Source: Paenibacillus sp. FSL R5-0912 (GTDB taxonomy: Bacteria > Bacillota > Bacilli > Paenibacillales > Paenibacillaceae). Taken from it: 64,000 nt of DNA. The DNA lies in NCBI RefSeq assembly GCF_000758605.1, contig NZ_CP009282.1:2294001-2358000 (forward strand), read 5' to 3'. The notes beneath the pieces were generated by a model. That model was not told the DNA's origin and ran no database searches. It worked only from the letters and a program-made list of their open reading frames with translations. The position numbers and the translations under genes are program-made. Below, one piece after another: positions 34,012 through 42,378 of this stretch (positions are counted from its first letter, which is position 1; every line of letters begins with the position of its first letter).

Positions 34012-34911
34012 GTGAACGTAACGCCTGACTCAAAACTGCTGTGCAAGCTGAGAATAATGGTTGTGCTGTTCAGAAGCCTGGCCAGGGCAGCTCTTCCGGC
34101 TCTACTTCTGCTGGTTCTGGCTACAGGCTGCTCGTTATTTGATCGTGGAGGCTCATCTGCCATCAGTCACAAGATTGACGAGGAGAAGGATGTCATATCC
34201 TCTAACGGCAACGGGGTCAGCAATCTGGACAAGCTGGACAGCTTCATGGAGCGGGGAAGCGGCAGCCAGCGGATCGTGCAGTATACTATCGAAGGCGACC
34301 CGATCTTTATCGAATTAAGGTATAAAGGCGGACGGCTGGAGCTCGATTATGATACCACTGAGGATGCCTTCGGTTCCCGTGAAGTGAAGACTTACAGCTG
34401 TAGTGAGCTTGTACGGACGGAGGAGAAGCATCAGTTGAGGTACTCCCTGAAGGGCTGCGAGGGGGATATGGGGGATGGAGATTTACTTATCGTCAGCTTC
34501 GATCTGAGCTCGCAGGATAAATTTGAGTTTGTGCTCAAATACGGGTTTAATCACAGGAATGAGATCAATACGGTGAATCAGTCCCTGGTAAAAGATATGC
34601 TGAACGGTACTGCCAGCGAAATCAGCGATTTCTCCCTGCCGCAGGCAGACCGGCAGAGCATCTACCGGAAGCTGGTGTTGGCCAATTACCTTGTGGAGAA
34701 GCAGCTTAGTACAAGCTGCAACCTCAAGCCTTATGAGAGCTATGATCTGACGGTGATGATCAATAGTGCCGAGCGGCATTATGCCTGGAGCGAATGTGAT
34801 ACCGGCAGGGATGGCAAGACCATGACGGAGGCCGCAGATTACATTATCGGGCTTGTAGAGGCCGGGGATAGTTACTTACAGCTGCCTGCTGCTACAGGCG
34901 GCGTCAAATAG
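34012..34911 (+). CDS. Lipoprotein with DUF4362 domain
   Basis: A 299-residue predicted lipoprotein. GTG 34012 has AGGGAGG nine bases upstream; ATG 34057 is an alternative. A hydrophobic stretch (ARAALPALLLLVLATGC) ends in a lipobox cysteine near residue 40. The following segment (NGNGVSNLDKLDSFM...YTIEGDPIFIELRYKGGRLELDYD...REVKTYSCSEL) matches the DUF4362 pattern, a small extracytoplasmic domain of Bacillales. The last 110 residues are unassigned. The response-regulator gene starts 18 bases after the stop, so the lipoprotein may be part of the same signalling unit, perhaps as a sensor accessory. This is inference. Confidence 0.82.
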   Translation: MNVTPDSKLLCKLRIMVVLFRSLARAALPALLLLVLATGCSLFDRGGSSAISHKIDEEKDVISSNGNGVSNLDKLDSFMERGSGSQRIVQYTIEGDPIFIELRYKGGRLELDYDTTEDAFGSREVKTYSCSELVRTEEKHQLRYSLKGCEGDMGDGDLLIVSFDLSSQDKFEFVLKYGFNHRNEINTVNQSLVKDMLNGTASEISDFSLPQADRQSIYRKLVLANYLVEKQLSTSCNLKPYESYDLTVMINSAERHYAWSECDTGRDGKTMTEAADYIIGLVEAGDSYLQLPAATGGVK

Positions 34912-34929
34912 AATTACAGGAGGTTCATT

Positions 34930-35679
34930 ATGCTGCAGCGGGTGCTGCTGATTGAGGACGATGAGGCAATCAGCGAAATGGTAGGTTCATATTTGACTAA
35001 AGAGGGCTACGAGGTGGAGACAGCATTTGACGGGGAGGTGGCGGTGAAGAAATTTCTGGGCGGTCCGCCATATGATCTGGTACTGCTGGATCTGATGCTG
35101 CCGAAGCGCAGCGGCACGGATGTGCTGCAGATGATCCGCAGCGGGAGCCTTGTGCCGGTGCTGATTATGTCAGCGAAGGACAGTGATGTAGATAAGGCGC
35201 TGGGGCTTGGCTTCGGCGCGGATGATTATATCACCAAGCCGTTCTCGATGATTGAGCTGGCCGCGCGGGTGAAGGCGGCGATCCGGCGGGCCGGGTACGC
35301 AGCGCAAGGGAGCCAGGCTGCCGCCGGCAACCTGACGCAGACCGGAGAGGAGCCGAAGCCGCCGAAGTCCAAAGTGATCGAACTGCAGGGGCTAACGGTC
35401 GATCTGGACAACTTCTCGGCGCGGAAGAACGGGGAAGAAGTGAAGCTGACCGCCAAGGAATTCCATATCCTGAAGCTGTTCGTGAGCAGCCCGGGACGGG
35501 TGTTCACGAAGGCGCAGATTTACAGTCTGGTCTGGGAGGATGATTACTTCGGGGATGAGAATGTAATCAATGTACATATGCGCAGACTGCGCGAGAAGAT
35601 TGAGGATGATCCTTCCCATCCGGAATATATCCGAACGCTGTGGGGCATCGGCTATAAGCTCGGAGATATGCAGCAATGA
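34930..35679 (+). CDS. OmpR-family response regulator
   Basis: A 249-residue two-component regulator. The receiver domain (1-120) has the acidic pair D10/D11, the phosphorylation site D54 in LLDLMLP, and the conserved Lys of ITKPFS. An unusually long, Ala/Gln/Pro-rich linker (about 122-148) leads to the winged-helix DNA-binding domain (about 150-247: LTAKEFHILKLFVSSPGRVF; VHMRRLREKIE). AGGAGG precedes ATG 34930. The stop overlaps the kinase start (ATGA). Direct repeats of 11-bp period upstream of the ABC operon at 36654 suit binding by an OmpR-type dimer. Confidence 0.95.
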   Translation: MLQRVLLIEDDEAISEMVGSYLTKEGYEVETAFDGEVAVKKFLGGPPYDLVLLDLMLPKRSGTDVLQMIRSGSLVPVLIMSAKDSDVDKALGLGFGADDYITKPFSMIELAARVKAAIRRAGYAAQGSQAAAGNLTQTGEEPKPPKSKVIELQGLTVDLDNFSARKNGEEVKLTAKEFHILKLFVSSPGRVFTKAQIYSLVWEDDYFGDENVINVHMRRLREKIEDDPSHPEYIRTLWGIGYKLGDMQQ

Positions 35680-36611
35680 CAGCCTTGTTCATTATCATCA
35701 TTGCTCTGCTTCTGCTGGTCCTTGTCCTGCAAGTAATGAATTCGCGGCAGCACGCACGCCAGTTGAAATATATTCATACCAAGCTGGAGAGCATTGTGGA
35801 GCGCGGCTCGCATGAACGGCTGCTTCTGATGAGCAGCAGTCTGGAGCTGCAAATCCTGCTGACCGATCTGAACCGGCTGCTGGATGTCAATCATAAGGGA
35901 GCCGTAGAACGGGCCAGGCTGGAGAAGTCTATGCGCAGTATGCTGGCTAACATCTCCCATGACCTGAAGACCCCGCTGACAGTGGTGCTAGGGTATATTG
36001 AGACCCTGCTGCATGATAAAGACATGCCAGCGGAAGAGCAGGAACGTATTCTGCGCACCATACATTCCAAAGCGGGGGAAGTCATCACGCTGATGAACCG
36101 TTTCTTTGATCTGGCCAAGCTGGAGTCGGGGGACCGGGATATCCCGCTGTCACGTGTGGAGCTGGGTGAGGTCTGCCGCAGGAATATTCTTGTGTTCTAC
36201 GATATTCTGAGTGCCAAAGGTGCCGACGTGCAGATCGAGATACCGGATGAGCCGCTCTATATGATGGGCAACGATGATGCACTGGACCGGGTGTTGTCCA
36301 ATCTGTTGTCGAATGCGATTGCCTACGGCGAGGCCGGCGGGGTACTGGGGCTGAAGCTGTACAGCACTGCCGGTCAGGTGTTCATAGAAGTATGGGACCG
36401 GGGCAAAGGCATTGCCGAAGGCCATGAGGACAAGGTGTTCGAGCGGCTCTACACCCTGGAGGATTCGCGCAACCGTGACTACCAGGGCAGCGGCCTGGGG
36501 CTGACCATCACCAAGCGGCTCACCGAGCAGATGAACGGCCGTATTTCCTTAAGCAGCAAGCCGTATGTCCGGACGGCATTTACGCTTTCTTTTCAGCGGC
36601 TGACCTTCTGA
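35676..36611 (+). CDS. Sensor histidine kinase with a single N-terminal membrane helix
   Basis: A 311-residue kinase, partner of the preceding regulator (four-base overlap). One transmembrane helix (about 3-20) has no extracellular domain, so stimulus may be sensed in the membrane or through another protein. The HisKA box is ISHDLKTP (H95). HATPase motifs are N (LSNLLSNAIAYG), G1 (WDRGKGIA) and G2 (GSGLGLTI). This short-sensor layout is common where the kinase is paired with a BcrAB-like ABC exporter for antimicrobial peptides, and such a transporter follows at 36750. The inducer is unknown. Confidence 0.94.
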   Translation: MTALFIIIIALLLLVLVLQVMNSRQHARQLKYIHTKLESIVERGSHERLLLMSSSLELQILLTDLNRLLDVNHKGAVERARLEKSMRSMLANISHDLKTPLTVVLGYIETLLHDKDMPAEEQERILRTIHSKAGEVITLMNRFFDLAKLESGDRDIPLSRVELGEVCRRNILVFYDILSAKGADVQIEIPDEPLYMMGNDDALDRVLSNLLSNAIAYGEAGGVLGLKLYSTAGQVFIEVWDRGKGIAEGHEDKVFERLYTLEDSRNRDYQGSGLGLTITKRLTEQMNGRISLSSKPYVRTAFTLSFQRLTF

Positions 36612-36653
36612 ATTCCGGTTCTGGCGGGGCGGTCCGCGTATTCTGACGCAGCT

Positions 36654-36706
36654 TAAGATTTACGTAAGATTCAAGTAATAAAAAAGCAAACTCCGCCCTG
36701 TAGAAT
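36654..36706 (+). promoter_or_regulatory. Direct repeats and -10 of the ABC exporter promoter
   Basis: TAAGATT occurs at 36654-36660 and 36665-36671, exactly 11 bases apart, with a weaker CAAGTAA continuing the phase. A -10-like TAGAAT lies at 36701-36706 with no good -35 box, as for a promoter needing an activator. This is a plausible site for the OmpR-type regulator encoded upstream. Confidence 0.5.
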
Positions 36707-36749
36707 AAATACCAGGAAGACAAAGAAGAAGTCAAAGGGGATAACGGAC

Positions 36750-37667
36750 ATGACAACCATACTCCGGACATGGGATTTAACCAAAGTCTATGAGGAGAAG
36801 GAAATCGTACGCAGCGTGAATATGGAGATCAGGCAGGGTGAAATTTACGGGTTCCTGGGACCCAACGGTGCCGGCAAAACTACGGTGATGAAAATGATCA
36901 CGAATCTGGTGAAGCCGACGGCGGGCGAGATTGAATTTTTCGGCGAGAAGATGACTCACCGCTCTTACGAAATGCTGAAGCGGATGGGCAGCATCATTGA
37001 ATATCCGGTGTTCTACGACAAGCTGAGTGCCCGCGAGAATCTGGCGCTGCATGGCGAGTATATGGGATATTATGATCCCCAAGCGATGAAGGAAGCACTG
37101 GAGCTGGTGAAGCTGAGTGCCGTGGACAAGAAACCTGTGAAGCAATTCTCCCTGGGGATGAAGCAGCGGCTGGGCATTGCCAGAGCGGTGATGACCAAGC
37201 CGGAGCTGCTCATTCTGGATGAACCGATCAATGGGCTGGACCCGCTCGGCATCAAGGAACTGCGCGAGGTGTTCCGCATGCTGAGCCAGGAGTACGGCAT
37301 GACACTGCTGATCTCCAGTCATATTCTGGGAGAGATCGAACAGATTGCCGACACCATCGGCGTGATCCGTGAAGGAGTACTGGTGGAACAATTGGCGATG
37401 GATACGATCCGTAACCAGAATACACAATACATTGAACTGATTACTGGCGAGTGCACGAAGGCTGTCTATATCCTGGAGCATAAGCTGGGCTTGACGAACT
37501 ACAAAGTGCTCGACCCGCGCACGATACGCATTTACGACGAGATTCCGCAGCTGGAGCTGAGTAAGGCACTGGCTGAAGCCAATGTGGAGCTGGAGAGTAT
37601 GAGCAAGAAGCATCATTCGCTGGAAGATCACTTCGTAGAACTGATAGGAGGTGCCCGCAATGCTTAA
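36750..37667 (+). CDS. ABC transporter ATP-binding protein (BcrA-like)
   Basis: A 305-residue ATPase. Walker A is GPNGAGKT (37-44), the signature FSLGMKQRLG lies near 133-142, and Walker B is LLILDEP with the usual ISSHILGE switch region. The C-terminal extension (ECTKAVYILEHKLGLTNYKV...) is typical of the BcrA/lantibiotic-immunity group. The next gene, for the permease, overlaps its 3' end. With the two-component genes before it, the unit resembles antimicrobial-peptide detoxification modules. The actual substrate is unknown. Confidence 0.93.
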   Translation: MTTILRTWDLTKVYEEKEIVRSVNMEIRQGEIYGFLGPNGAGKTTVMKMITNLVKPTAGEIEFFGEKMTHRSYEMLKRMGSIIEYPVFYDKLSARENLALHGEYMGYYDPQAMKEALELVKLSAVDKKPVKQFSLGMKQRLGIARAVMTKPELLILDEPINGLDPLGIKELREVFRMLSQEYGMTLLISSHILGEIEQIADTIGVIREGVLVEQLAMDTIRNQNTQYIELITGECTKAVYILEHKLGLTNYKVLDPRTIRIYDEIPQLELSKALAEANVELESMSKKHHSLEDHFVELIGGARNA

Positions 37668-38352
37668 GCTGATTCGTTTGGAGCTGCGTAAGAACAAATT
37701 CAATTTTCTCAAAAGTGTGCTGATTGCCGATCTCGCCATTCTGGGCTTCATGGTTCTTATCGCCTTTACATCGCTTAACGAAGGGGAATTCAGCACGTAT
37801 ACGGATTTATTCGACGGAGTGTTCGTTTTTGTAAAAGCGACCTTTATCATCTTTGCCTCTGTCCTGATCAGCAAGCTGGTGATCGACGAGTACAAGAACA
37901 ATACCATCACTGTGCTGTTCATGTACCCGGTTCCGCGCAAAATGCTGCTGGCTGCAAAGTTAATCATTGTGTTTCTGTTTACCTTCCTCAGTATTTTCCT
38001 GTCTGATGCTGTAATCAGCGGCATTCTTACCGGGATTGATTATTTCGTGCCTGACGTGATTCAGGGAACACTGACACAGGAGCTGATCACTACCCAGCTG
38101 ATGAAGGCCGGGACGGATGCACTCTACGCTGCAGGCATTGCACTGATTCCGTTATACTTCGGGATGCGCCGCAAATCCGTACCGGCTACCATTGTCTCCG
38201 CCGTTCTGATTGTCATGCTGATCTCGTCCGGCTTCGGGAACGGGGGCTTCCGGATGGGCAATCTGATCTGGATTTCGCTCTCTCTGGCGCTGGTGGGAGT
38301 GGGGATAGCGTACCTGTCGATCCGGAATATTGAGCATCAGGATGTGGCTTAG
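37660..38352 (+). CDS. ABC-2-type permease subunit (BcrB-like)
   Basis: A 230-residue membrane protein. ATG 37660, with GGAGG eight bases upstream, is preferred over GTG 37651 and overlaps the ATPase stop by eight bases. About six helices are evident (VLIADLAILGFMVLIAFT; ATFIIFASVLISKLVI; LIIVFLFTFLSIFLSDAV; ALYAAGIALIPLYF; TIVSAVLIVMLISSG; ISLSLALVGVGIAYL). The cytoplasmic segment VIDEYKNNTITVLFMYPVPR is characteristic of ABC-2 permeases that pair with BcrA. It forms the channel of the exporter. A strong terminator follows. Confidence 0.9.
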   Translation: MLKLIRLELRKNKFNFLKSVLIADLAILGFMVLIAFTSLNEGEFSTYTDLFDGVFVFVKATFIIFASVLISKLVIDEYKNNTITVLFMYPVPRKMLLAAKLIIVFLFTFLSIFLSDAVISGILTGIDYFVPDVIQGTLTQELITTQLMKAGTDALYAAGIALIPLYFGMRRKSVPATIVSAVLIVMLISSGFGNGGFRMGNLIWISLSLALVGVGIAYLSIRNIEHQDVA

Positions 38353-38387
38353 CAAGAAAGGCAGACCTGCTGTTACCGGCAGAACGG

Positions 38388-38420
38388 GTGCTGTCCCTCA
38401 CGGGATGGCACTGTTTTTTT
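38388..38420 (+). terminator. Terminator of the ABC exporter operon
   Basis: GTGCTGTCCC (38388-38397), TCAC loop, GGGATGGCAC (38402-38411), pairing with two G-T wobbles, then TGTTTTTTTG. Confidence 0.85.
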
Positions 38421-38578
38421 GTTTACTCAGCCGTCTCAGATTGCGATGTTTTGTGGCGACCAATAGCGGTTTTTTTGTTATAATAGTAAGTAATTCAGAG
38501 ATTTCTACATAAATAGAGTTTCTTCGCAATCTATGGTCCTATAATATAGCAGGAATGAAGCAGCAGAGGAGGCGGGCC

Positions 38579-40249
38579 ATGCGTACAGATTGGGCTTCTA
38601 TCCTGGGCCGGGCACTTTCTGAAGAAAGTGCTTTTAGAGCGTTGTTCGATCATCATCCGGATCTCATTATCGTGCTGGACAGACAGGGGCGTTATGCCGA
38701 CAGCAACCGTACCTTAAGTGCAGAGGACGCAGCCAGGCTGATCGAATGCCGGATGCATCCTCCCGGGGAGGCCTATTTCGCATCTGCTCTGGCCGGTATT
38801 ACATCCAGCTTCGAATTAATTATGGAAGCGGCAGAAGTAAGCGGAGCAAAAGCAGGGGATTCCGGGGGTAATGCTGTTTCTGTAAGGTATGTGCCGCTTC
38901 ATACAGAGGAAGGTATTGCCGGTGTATTTGCCATCGTTCATGATACCGGGGACCGGCCGCTCTCTCTGCTGCTGCAAAGCTGGGAACGCATGAGCAGGCG
39001 GGATTCGTCCGGTGCGGAACGTATAGGGCTTGAGGGAGCGGACTTTCCTCCCCTGACGGACGATGAGCTGGCCGGGGAAGCACTGCCGCTTTCGGAGTTT
39101 GTTTTTGAGATGGCGGAAGATAGACGGCTTAGTCTGATTCTGAATTCCGTCTCTGCCGGAATCTTCGGACTGGATACGCTGGGGCGGACGATCTTTATCA
39201 ACCGTGAAGGGGCCGAAATGCTGGGCTATGAGCCGTCAGAGCTGGCCGGACTGCCGATGATGGAAATGATTCACTATATCGGCGGGAGTGCAGCCCGGCA
39301 TTCACCGCTGGAATGTCCGATCCGGCTCACCATTCAAGATGGCGTTACCCGCAGCAAAGCGGATGAAATCTTCTGGCGTAAGGACGGGACCAGCTTCTTC
39401 GTGAACTACCGGATTGCTCCGCTGCTGGATAAAGGCATGATCTGCGGTGTGGTCGTCTCCTTCAGTGATATAACGAACGAACGGGAGATTCTCCGGGCCA
39501 AGGAATCGGCTGAGCAGGCTGCGCAGGCCAAGTCTGATTTCCTGGCGATGATGAGCCATGAGATCCGCACCCCGATGAACGGTATGATCGGGATGGCAGA
39601 TCTGCTGCTGGAAACAAATCTGGAGGAAGAGCAGCGCAGTTATACCGAGATTCTGCGCAGCAGCAGCTACAGTCTGCTGCAGATCCTCAATGATATTCTC
39701 GATTTCAGCAAGATGGAAGCCGGCAAAATGCCGCTGCAATCGGAGAGCTTCGACCTGCGCGAGATGCTGGAGGGTATCATTGATCTGTTCACTCCCAAGG
39801 CAGAGGAGAAGAAGCTCGCCCTGCGCTGGTGGGCGGATACCAGCGTGCCGGATATTGTCACGACCGATCCGAGCCGCTTGCGGCAGATTATCGTCAATCT
39901 GGTCGGCAACGCACTTAAATTCACCGATCAGGGCAGTGTGACCCTCTCGGTGAAGAATATTCCGCTGCCGGCCTCGCCGGAATACCTGCTGGAGTTCTCT
40001 GTCCGTGATACAGGGGTAGGTATTGCTGACAGCAAGCTGAATCTGCTGTTCCAGTCCTTCTCCCAGCTGCATCCGTCCATTAACCGTAAATATGGCGGCA
40101 CCGGACTAGGCCTTGCGATCTGCAAGCAGCTGGTGGAGCTGATGGGCGGAACGATCTTCGTGGAGAGCGAAGAGAACCGGGGATCGATCTTCCGGTTCAT
40201 GCTTCCTTTTGTGAAGGAAGAGGTTGAAGCGGAAGTATACCAGCCCTAA
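38579..40249 (+). CDS. Orphan soluble PAS-domain sensor histidine kinase
   Basis: A 556-residue kinase. ATG 38579 follows AGAGGAGG by six bases and is preferred over ATG 38555. No membrane helix is present, so it senses a cytoplasmic signal. Two PAS-like domains (about 14-125 and 180-300, the second with SAGIFGLDTLGRTIFINREG) precede the HisKA box MMSHEIRTPMNGM (H327). The HATPase domain has LVGNALKFTD, VRDTGVGI and GGTGLGLAI. No receiver domain follows, although the catalytic core is of the hybrid-kinase type. No response-regulator gene is adjacent, so its partner is elsewhere. Terminators on both sides make it a single-gene unit. Confidence 0.93.
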   Translation: MRTDWASILGRALSEESAFRALFDHHPDLIIVLDRQGRYADSNRTLSAEDAARLIECRMHPPGEAYFASALAGITSSFELIMEAAEVSGAKAGDSGGNAVSVRYVPLHTEEGIAGVFAIVHDTGDRPLSLLLQSWERMSRRDSSGAERIGLEGADFPPLTDDELAGEALPLSEFVFEMAEDRRLSLILNSVSAGIFGLDTLGRTIFINREGAEMLGYEPSELAGLPMMEMIHYIGGSAARHSPLECPIRLTIQDGVTRSKADEIFWRKDGTSFFVNYRIAPLLDKGMICGVVVSFSDITNEREILRAKESAEQAAQAKSDFLAMMSHEIRTPMNGMIGMADLLLETNLEEEQRSYTEILRSSSYSLLQILNDILDFSKMEAGKMPLQSESFDLREMLEGIIDLFTPKAEEKKLALRWWADTSVPDIVTTDPSRLRQIIVNLVGNALKFTDQGSVTLSVKNIPLPASPEYLLEFSVRDTGVGIADSKLNLLFQSFSQLHPSINRKYGGTGLGLAICKQLVELMGGTIFVESEENRGSIFRFMLPFVKEEVEAEVYQP

Positions 40250-40256
40250 TATAACA

Positions 40257-40288
40257 AACAGCAAGTCTCCGTCAGGAGACTTGCTGTT
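40257..40288. terminator. Bidirectional terminator after the orphan kinase
   Basis: AACAGCAAGTCTCC (40257-40270), GTCA loop, GGAGACTTGCTGTT (40275-40288), then TCTGTTTG. The perfect 14-base stem could also stop the convergent methyltransferase transcript. Confidence 0.8.
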
Positions 40289-40365
40289 TCTGTTTGCGGC
40301 TGCTATTAGCAGCTGTATAGGTAATTGCTTCACCAGCTGATCCTGCCTTTGGGTGAGACTGCCTG

Positions 40366-41166
40366 CTATCCTGATGTTTCAGGATACAGCGGGTTCGGCT
40401 GCCCCGCAATATGATCCGCAATCAGCGTGTAGAACTCAGGGAATCTCGGGTCCCCTGGACTCCTGATTTCTTCAAAGGTGCGGATATATAGCCCCTGGGA
40501 GGCTACTGAAGTGATAATATCGCCTACAGTCCAGCCCCGTGTCACCACTTGGGCTAACCCGGACCGTTCCTCTTCGGGAAGCAGCTTGGCAAAGGCAACC
40601 TCACCTTCCCTGAGTGTATCGTCAAAATAATTACCCGTAGGATGCTGAAGATTCCGGGTTGTCATCCATGCCCTGGCGAACGGATGGAAATCCGTCAGTA
40701 TGAGCCTGCCGTTTGCCGTTAACCTTCTGCTGACCAAAGAAAATATAGCATTTAAATCCGTAAAGTAATGCAAAATCCCAAACTCCATCAGGACAACATC
40801 GAAGGTTCCCAGGGCTTCCTCGCCGGGGATATTTAAGACGTCTGCACAGATGTAGTTCAGTGTAACCCCCGCCGCTGCCGCTACTTCACTGGCATACAGC
40901 CGGTTCTCTTCGGATAGATCCACGACAGTAACCTCAGCACCCAGCAAAGCGAAACAATTCGCCTTCATCCCGTGAGAGCCTAGCAGGTTCAGCACCTTCA
41001 ATCCTGACGGGTTGCCTAGGTACTTCAGCCAATGCCGCAACGGTTGCCTTGGGTCCTGCTTCAATCGCCCGGCCAGCTCATCAGGTGATCCATGATGCTG
41101 TGTCCAGGCCTGGTATGCCTTCGTTTCCCAAGCTGTCTTATTCGCACGTGCCATCTGCTCCTGCAT
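40366..41166 (-). CDS. Class I SAM-dependent methyltransferase
   Basis: A 266-residue methyltransferase with the Rossmann motif I VLNLLGSHGMKA (58-69). Motif II is the Asp of EVTVVDLSEENR, and motif IV is FDVVLMEFGILHYFTD. The C-terminal part (LILTDFHPFARAWM...) is typical of small-molecule methyltransferases annotated only by fold. The start has AAGGGGG seven bases upstream. The substrate cannot be inferred. It is monocistronic. Confidence 0.88.
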   Translation of the reverse strand: MQEQMARANKTAWETKAYQAWTQHHGSPDELAGRLKQDPRQPLRHWLKYLGNPSGLKVLNLLGSHGMKANCFALLGAEVTVVDLSEENRLYASEVAAAAGVTLNYICADVLNIPGEEALGTFDVVLMEFGILHYFTDLNAIFSLVSRRLTANGRLILTDFHPFARAWMTTRNLQHPTGNYFDDTLREGEVAFAKLLPEEERSGLAQVVTRGWTVGDIITSVASQGLYIRTFEEIRSPGDPRFPEFYTLIADHIAGQPNPLYPETSG

Positions 41167-41234
41167 CGTATACCCCCTTGATAAATATTGGGAATCGCCC
41201 TTTCTGATCTTACTATACTGTATTTACTATGCAA

Positions 41235-41281
41235 CAAAAAACGAATCCTTATCTGCATAAGCTGCAGACATTGGATTCGTC
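41235..41281 (-). terminator. Terminator of the DegV-family gene
   Basis: On the minus strand ACGAATCC (41280-41273) and GGATTCGT (41248-41241) form the outer stem, with TCTGCA/TGCAGA inside, followed by TTTTTTG. Confidence 0.85.
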
Positions 41282-41301
41282 AATGGTAGCGCCTGATCAT
41301 T

Positions 41302-42147
41302 CTAGTGCATATACATAAGACCAACTGTAGCCGGCCCGCAGTGGCTGCCGATGACACAGCCGGCGTGAATGACAGCAATTTCATTCACACCTGTCTGCTC
41401 ACGCAGTGCCGTTTCCAAATACTTGGCATCCTCTTCGGCCAGGGTATGGGCAACAATGAGCAGTTCCTTGTCCATATCGGCAGCATTCGCAAGCGCATGC
41501 TGCAGCATTTGCTCTACGGCCTTCTCCTTCTTGCCGCGGATTCTGGCTACGGGTACAATCGCCCCATCCACCAGCCGCAGTACAGGCCGGATCTTCAGCA
41601 GGCTGCCGATAAAGTTCTGCATGCCTGAGCAGCGTCCGCCCATATATAAGTAATCCAGCGTATCGACGACAAACTCGGATTCCACCCGTTCACGGGAGGT
41701 TTCGATCATAGCTGCGATGTCGGCCGCACTGTGGCCTTTGGCTGCGGCGCGGGCGGCCTTCATGACCAGCAAGGCGATCCCGCCGCATAACGTCTGGGAA
41801 TCCACAACATGTACCCGGCCATCAGGGAACTCGCCTGCGGCCAGCAGGGCATTCTGATATGTAGAGGATAAAGAAGAAGAAAGACTGATATAGACGATAT
41901 CTCCACCGCTACTCACGACTGGCTGAAAAGCGGCAATGAAATCAGCCGGGGAAGGGGCTGCCGTCTTGGGCAGTGCACCACCCGCGGCGACACGGCGGTA
42001 CACTTCTTCGGGTGTAATCTCTACACCATCCTTGAAGGTACCGTCTTCAAAAACTACATATAACGGGACAATGCCGATATCATACGTTTCCTTCCAGCCT
42101 TGCGGCAAATCGGAAGTGCTGTCTGAAAAGATTTTTACGATAGACAT
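41302..42147 (-). CDS. DegV family fatty-acid-binding protein
   Basis: A 281-residue DegV protein, the fold used by FakB-type carriers that present fatty acids to the FakA kinase. ATG 42147, six bases after AAGGAG, is preferred to GTG 42162. Family features are KIFSDSTSDLP near the N terminus, KTAAPSPADF, the ISLSSSLSSTYQNA strand-loop, VVDSQTLCGG and the C-terminal IGSHCGPATVGL. These residues line the ligand pocket. No FakA-like gene is nearby. The gene is monocistronic with a strong terminator. Confidence 0.93.
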   Translation of the reverse strand: MSIVKIFSDSTSDLPQGWKETYDIGIVPLYVVFEDGTFKDGVEITPEEVYRRVAAGGALPKTAAPSPADFIAAFQPVVSSGGDIVYISLSSSLSSTYQNALLAAGEFPDGRVHVVDSQTLCGGIALLVMKAARAAAKGHSAADIAAMIETSRERVESEFVVDTLDYLYMGGRCSGMQNFIGSLLKIRPVLRLVDGAIVPVARIRGKKEKAVEQMLQHALANAADMDKELLIVAHTLAEEDAKYLETALREQTGVNEIAVIHAGCVIGSHCGPATVGLMYMH

Positions 42148-42310
42148 GAATATCTCCTTCACCGATCTTGGATGACAATACTCAATATTAAGACCCTATA
42201 ATCTGTTTATTATACCAAGCCTGCTTCGAATCTCAAAATAAAAAATGCTAGCTTGTGAGGCTGGCCGGTTATGCCGCTTCTTCATCCGCCTGAGAGCTGA
42301 CTGTGCACAT

Positions 42311-42350
42311 GCAAAAAAGCTTCACCGTCCTTGCAGGGACAGTGAAGCCA
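42311..42350 (-). terminator. Terminator of the AraC/GyrI-like regulator gene
   Basis: On the minus strand GCTTCACTGTCC (42348-42337), a CTGCAA loop, and GGACGGTGAAGC (42330-42319) are followed by TTTTTTG. Confidence 0.85.
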
Positions 42351-42378
42351 TTTCCGGTATAGCGAAGAAGTTCATTCT

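Noticed and set aside
36777..38024. 415-codon open frame on the minus strand across the ABC exporter genes
   Set aside because: Covers two well-supported ABC genes on the other strand. The translated sequence is His/Leu/Gln-rich with no family pattern.
38579..40249. Orphan kinase considered as a sporulation kinase of the Spo0 phosphorelay
   Set aside because: The HisKA box (SHEIRTPMNG) is of the hybrid-kinase type and there is no adjacent partner. Nothing in the sequence links it to sporulation, so no such role is claimed.
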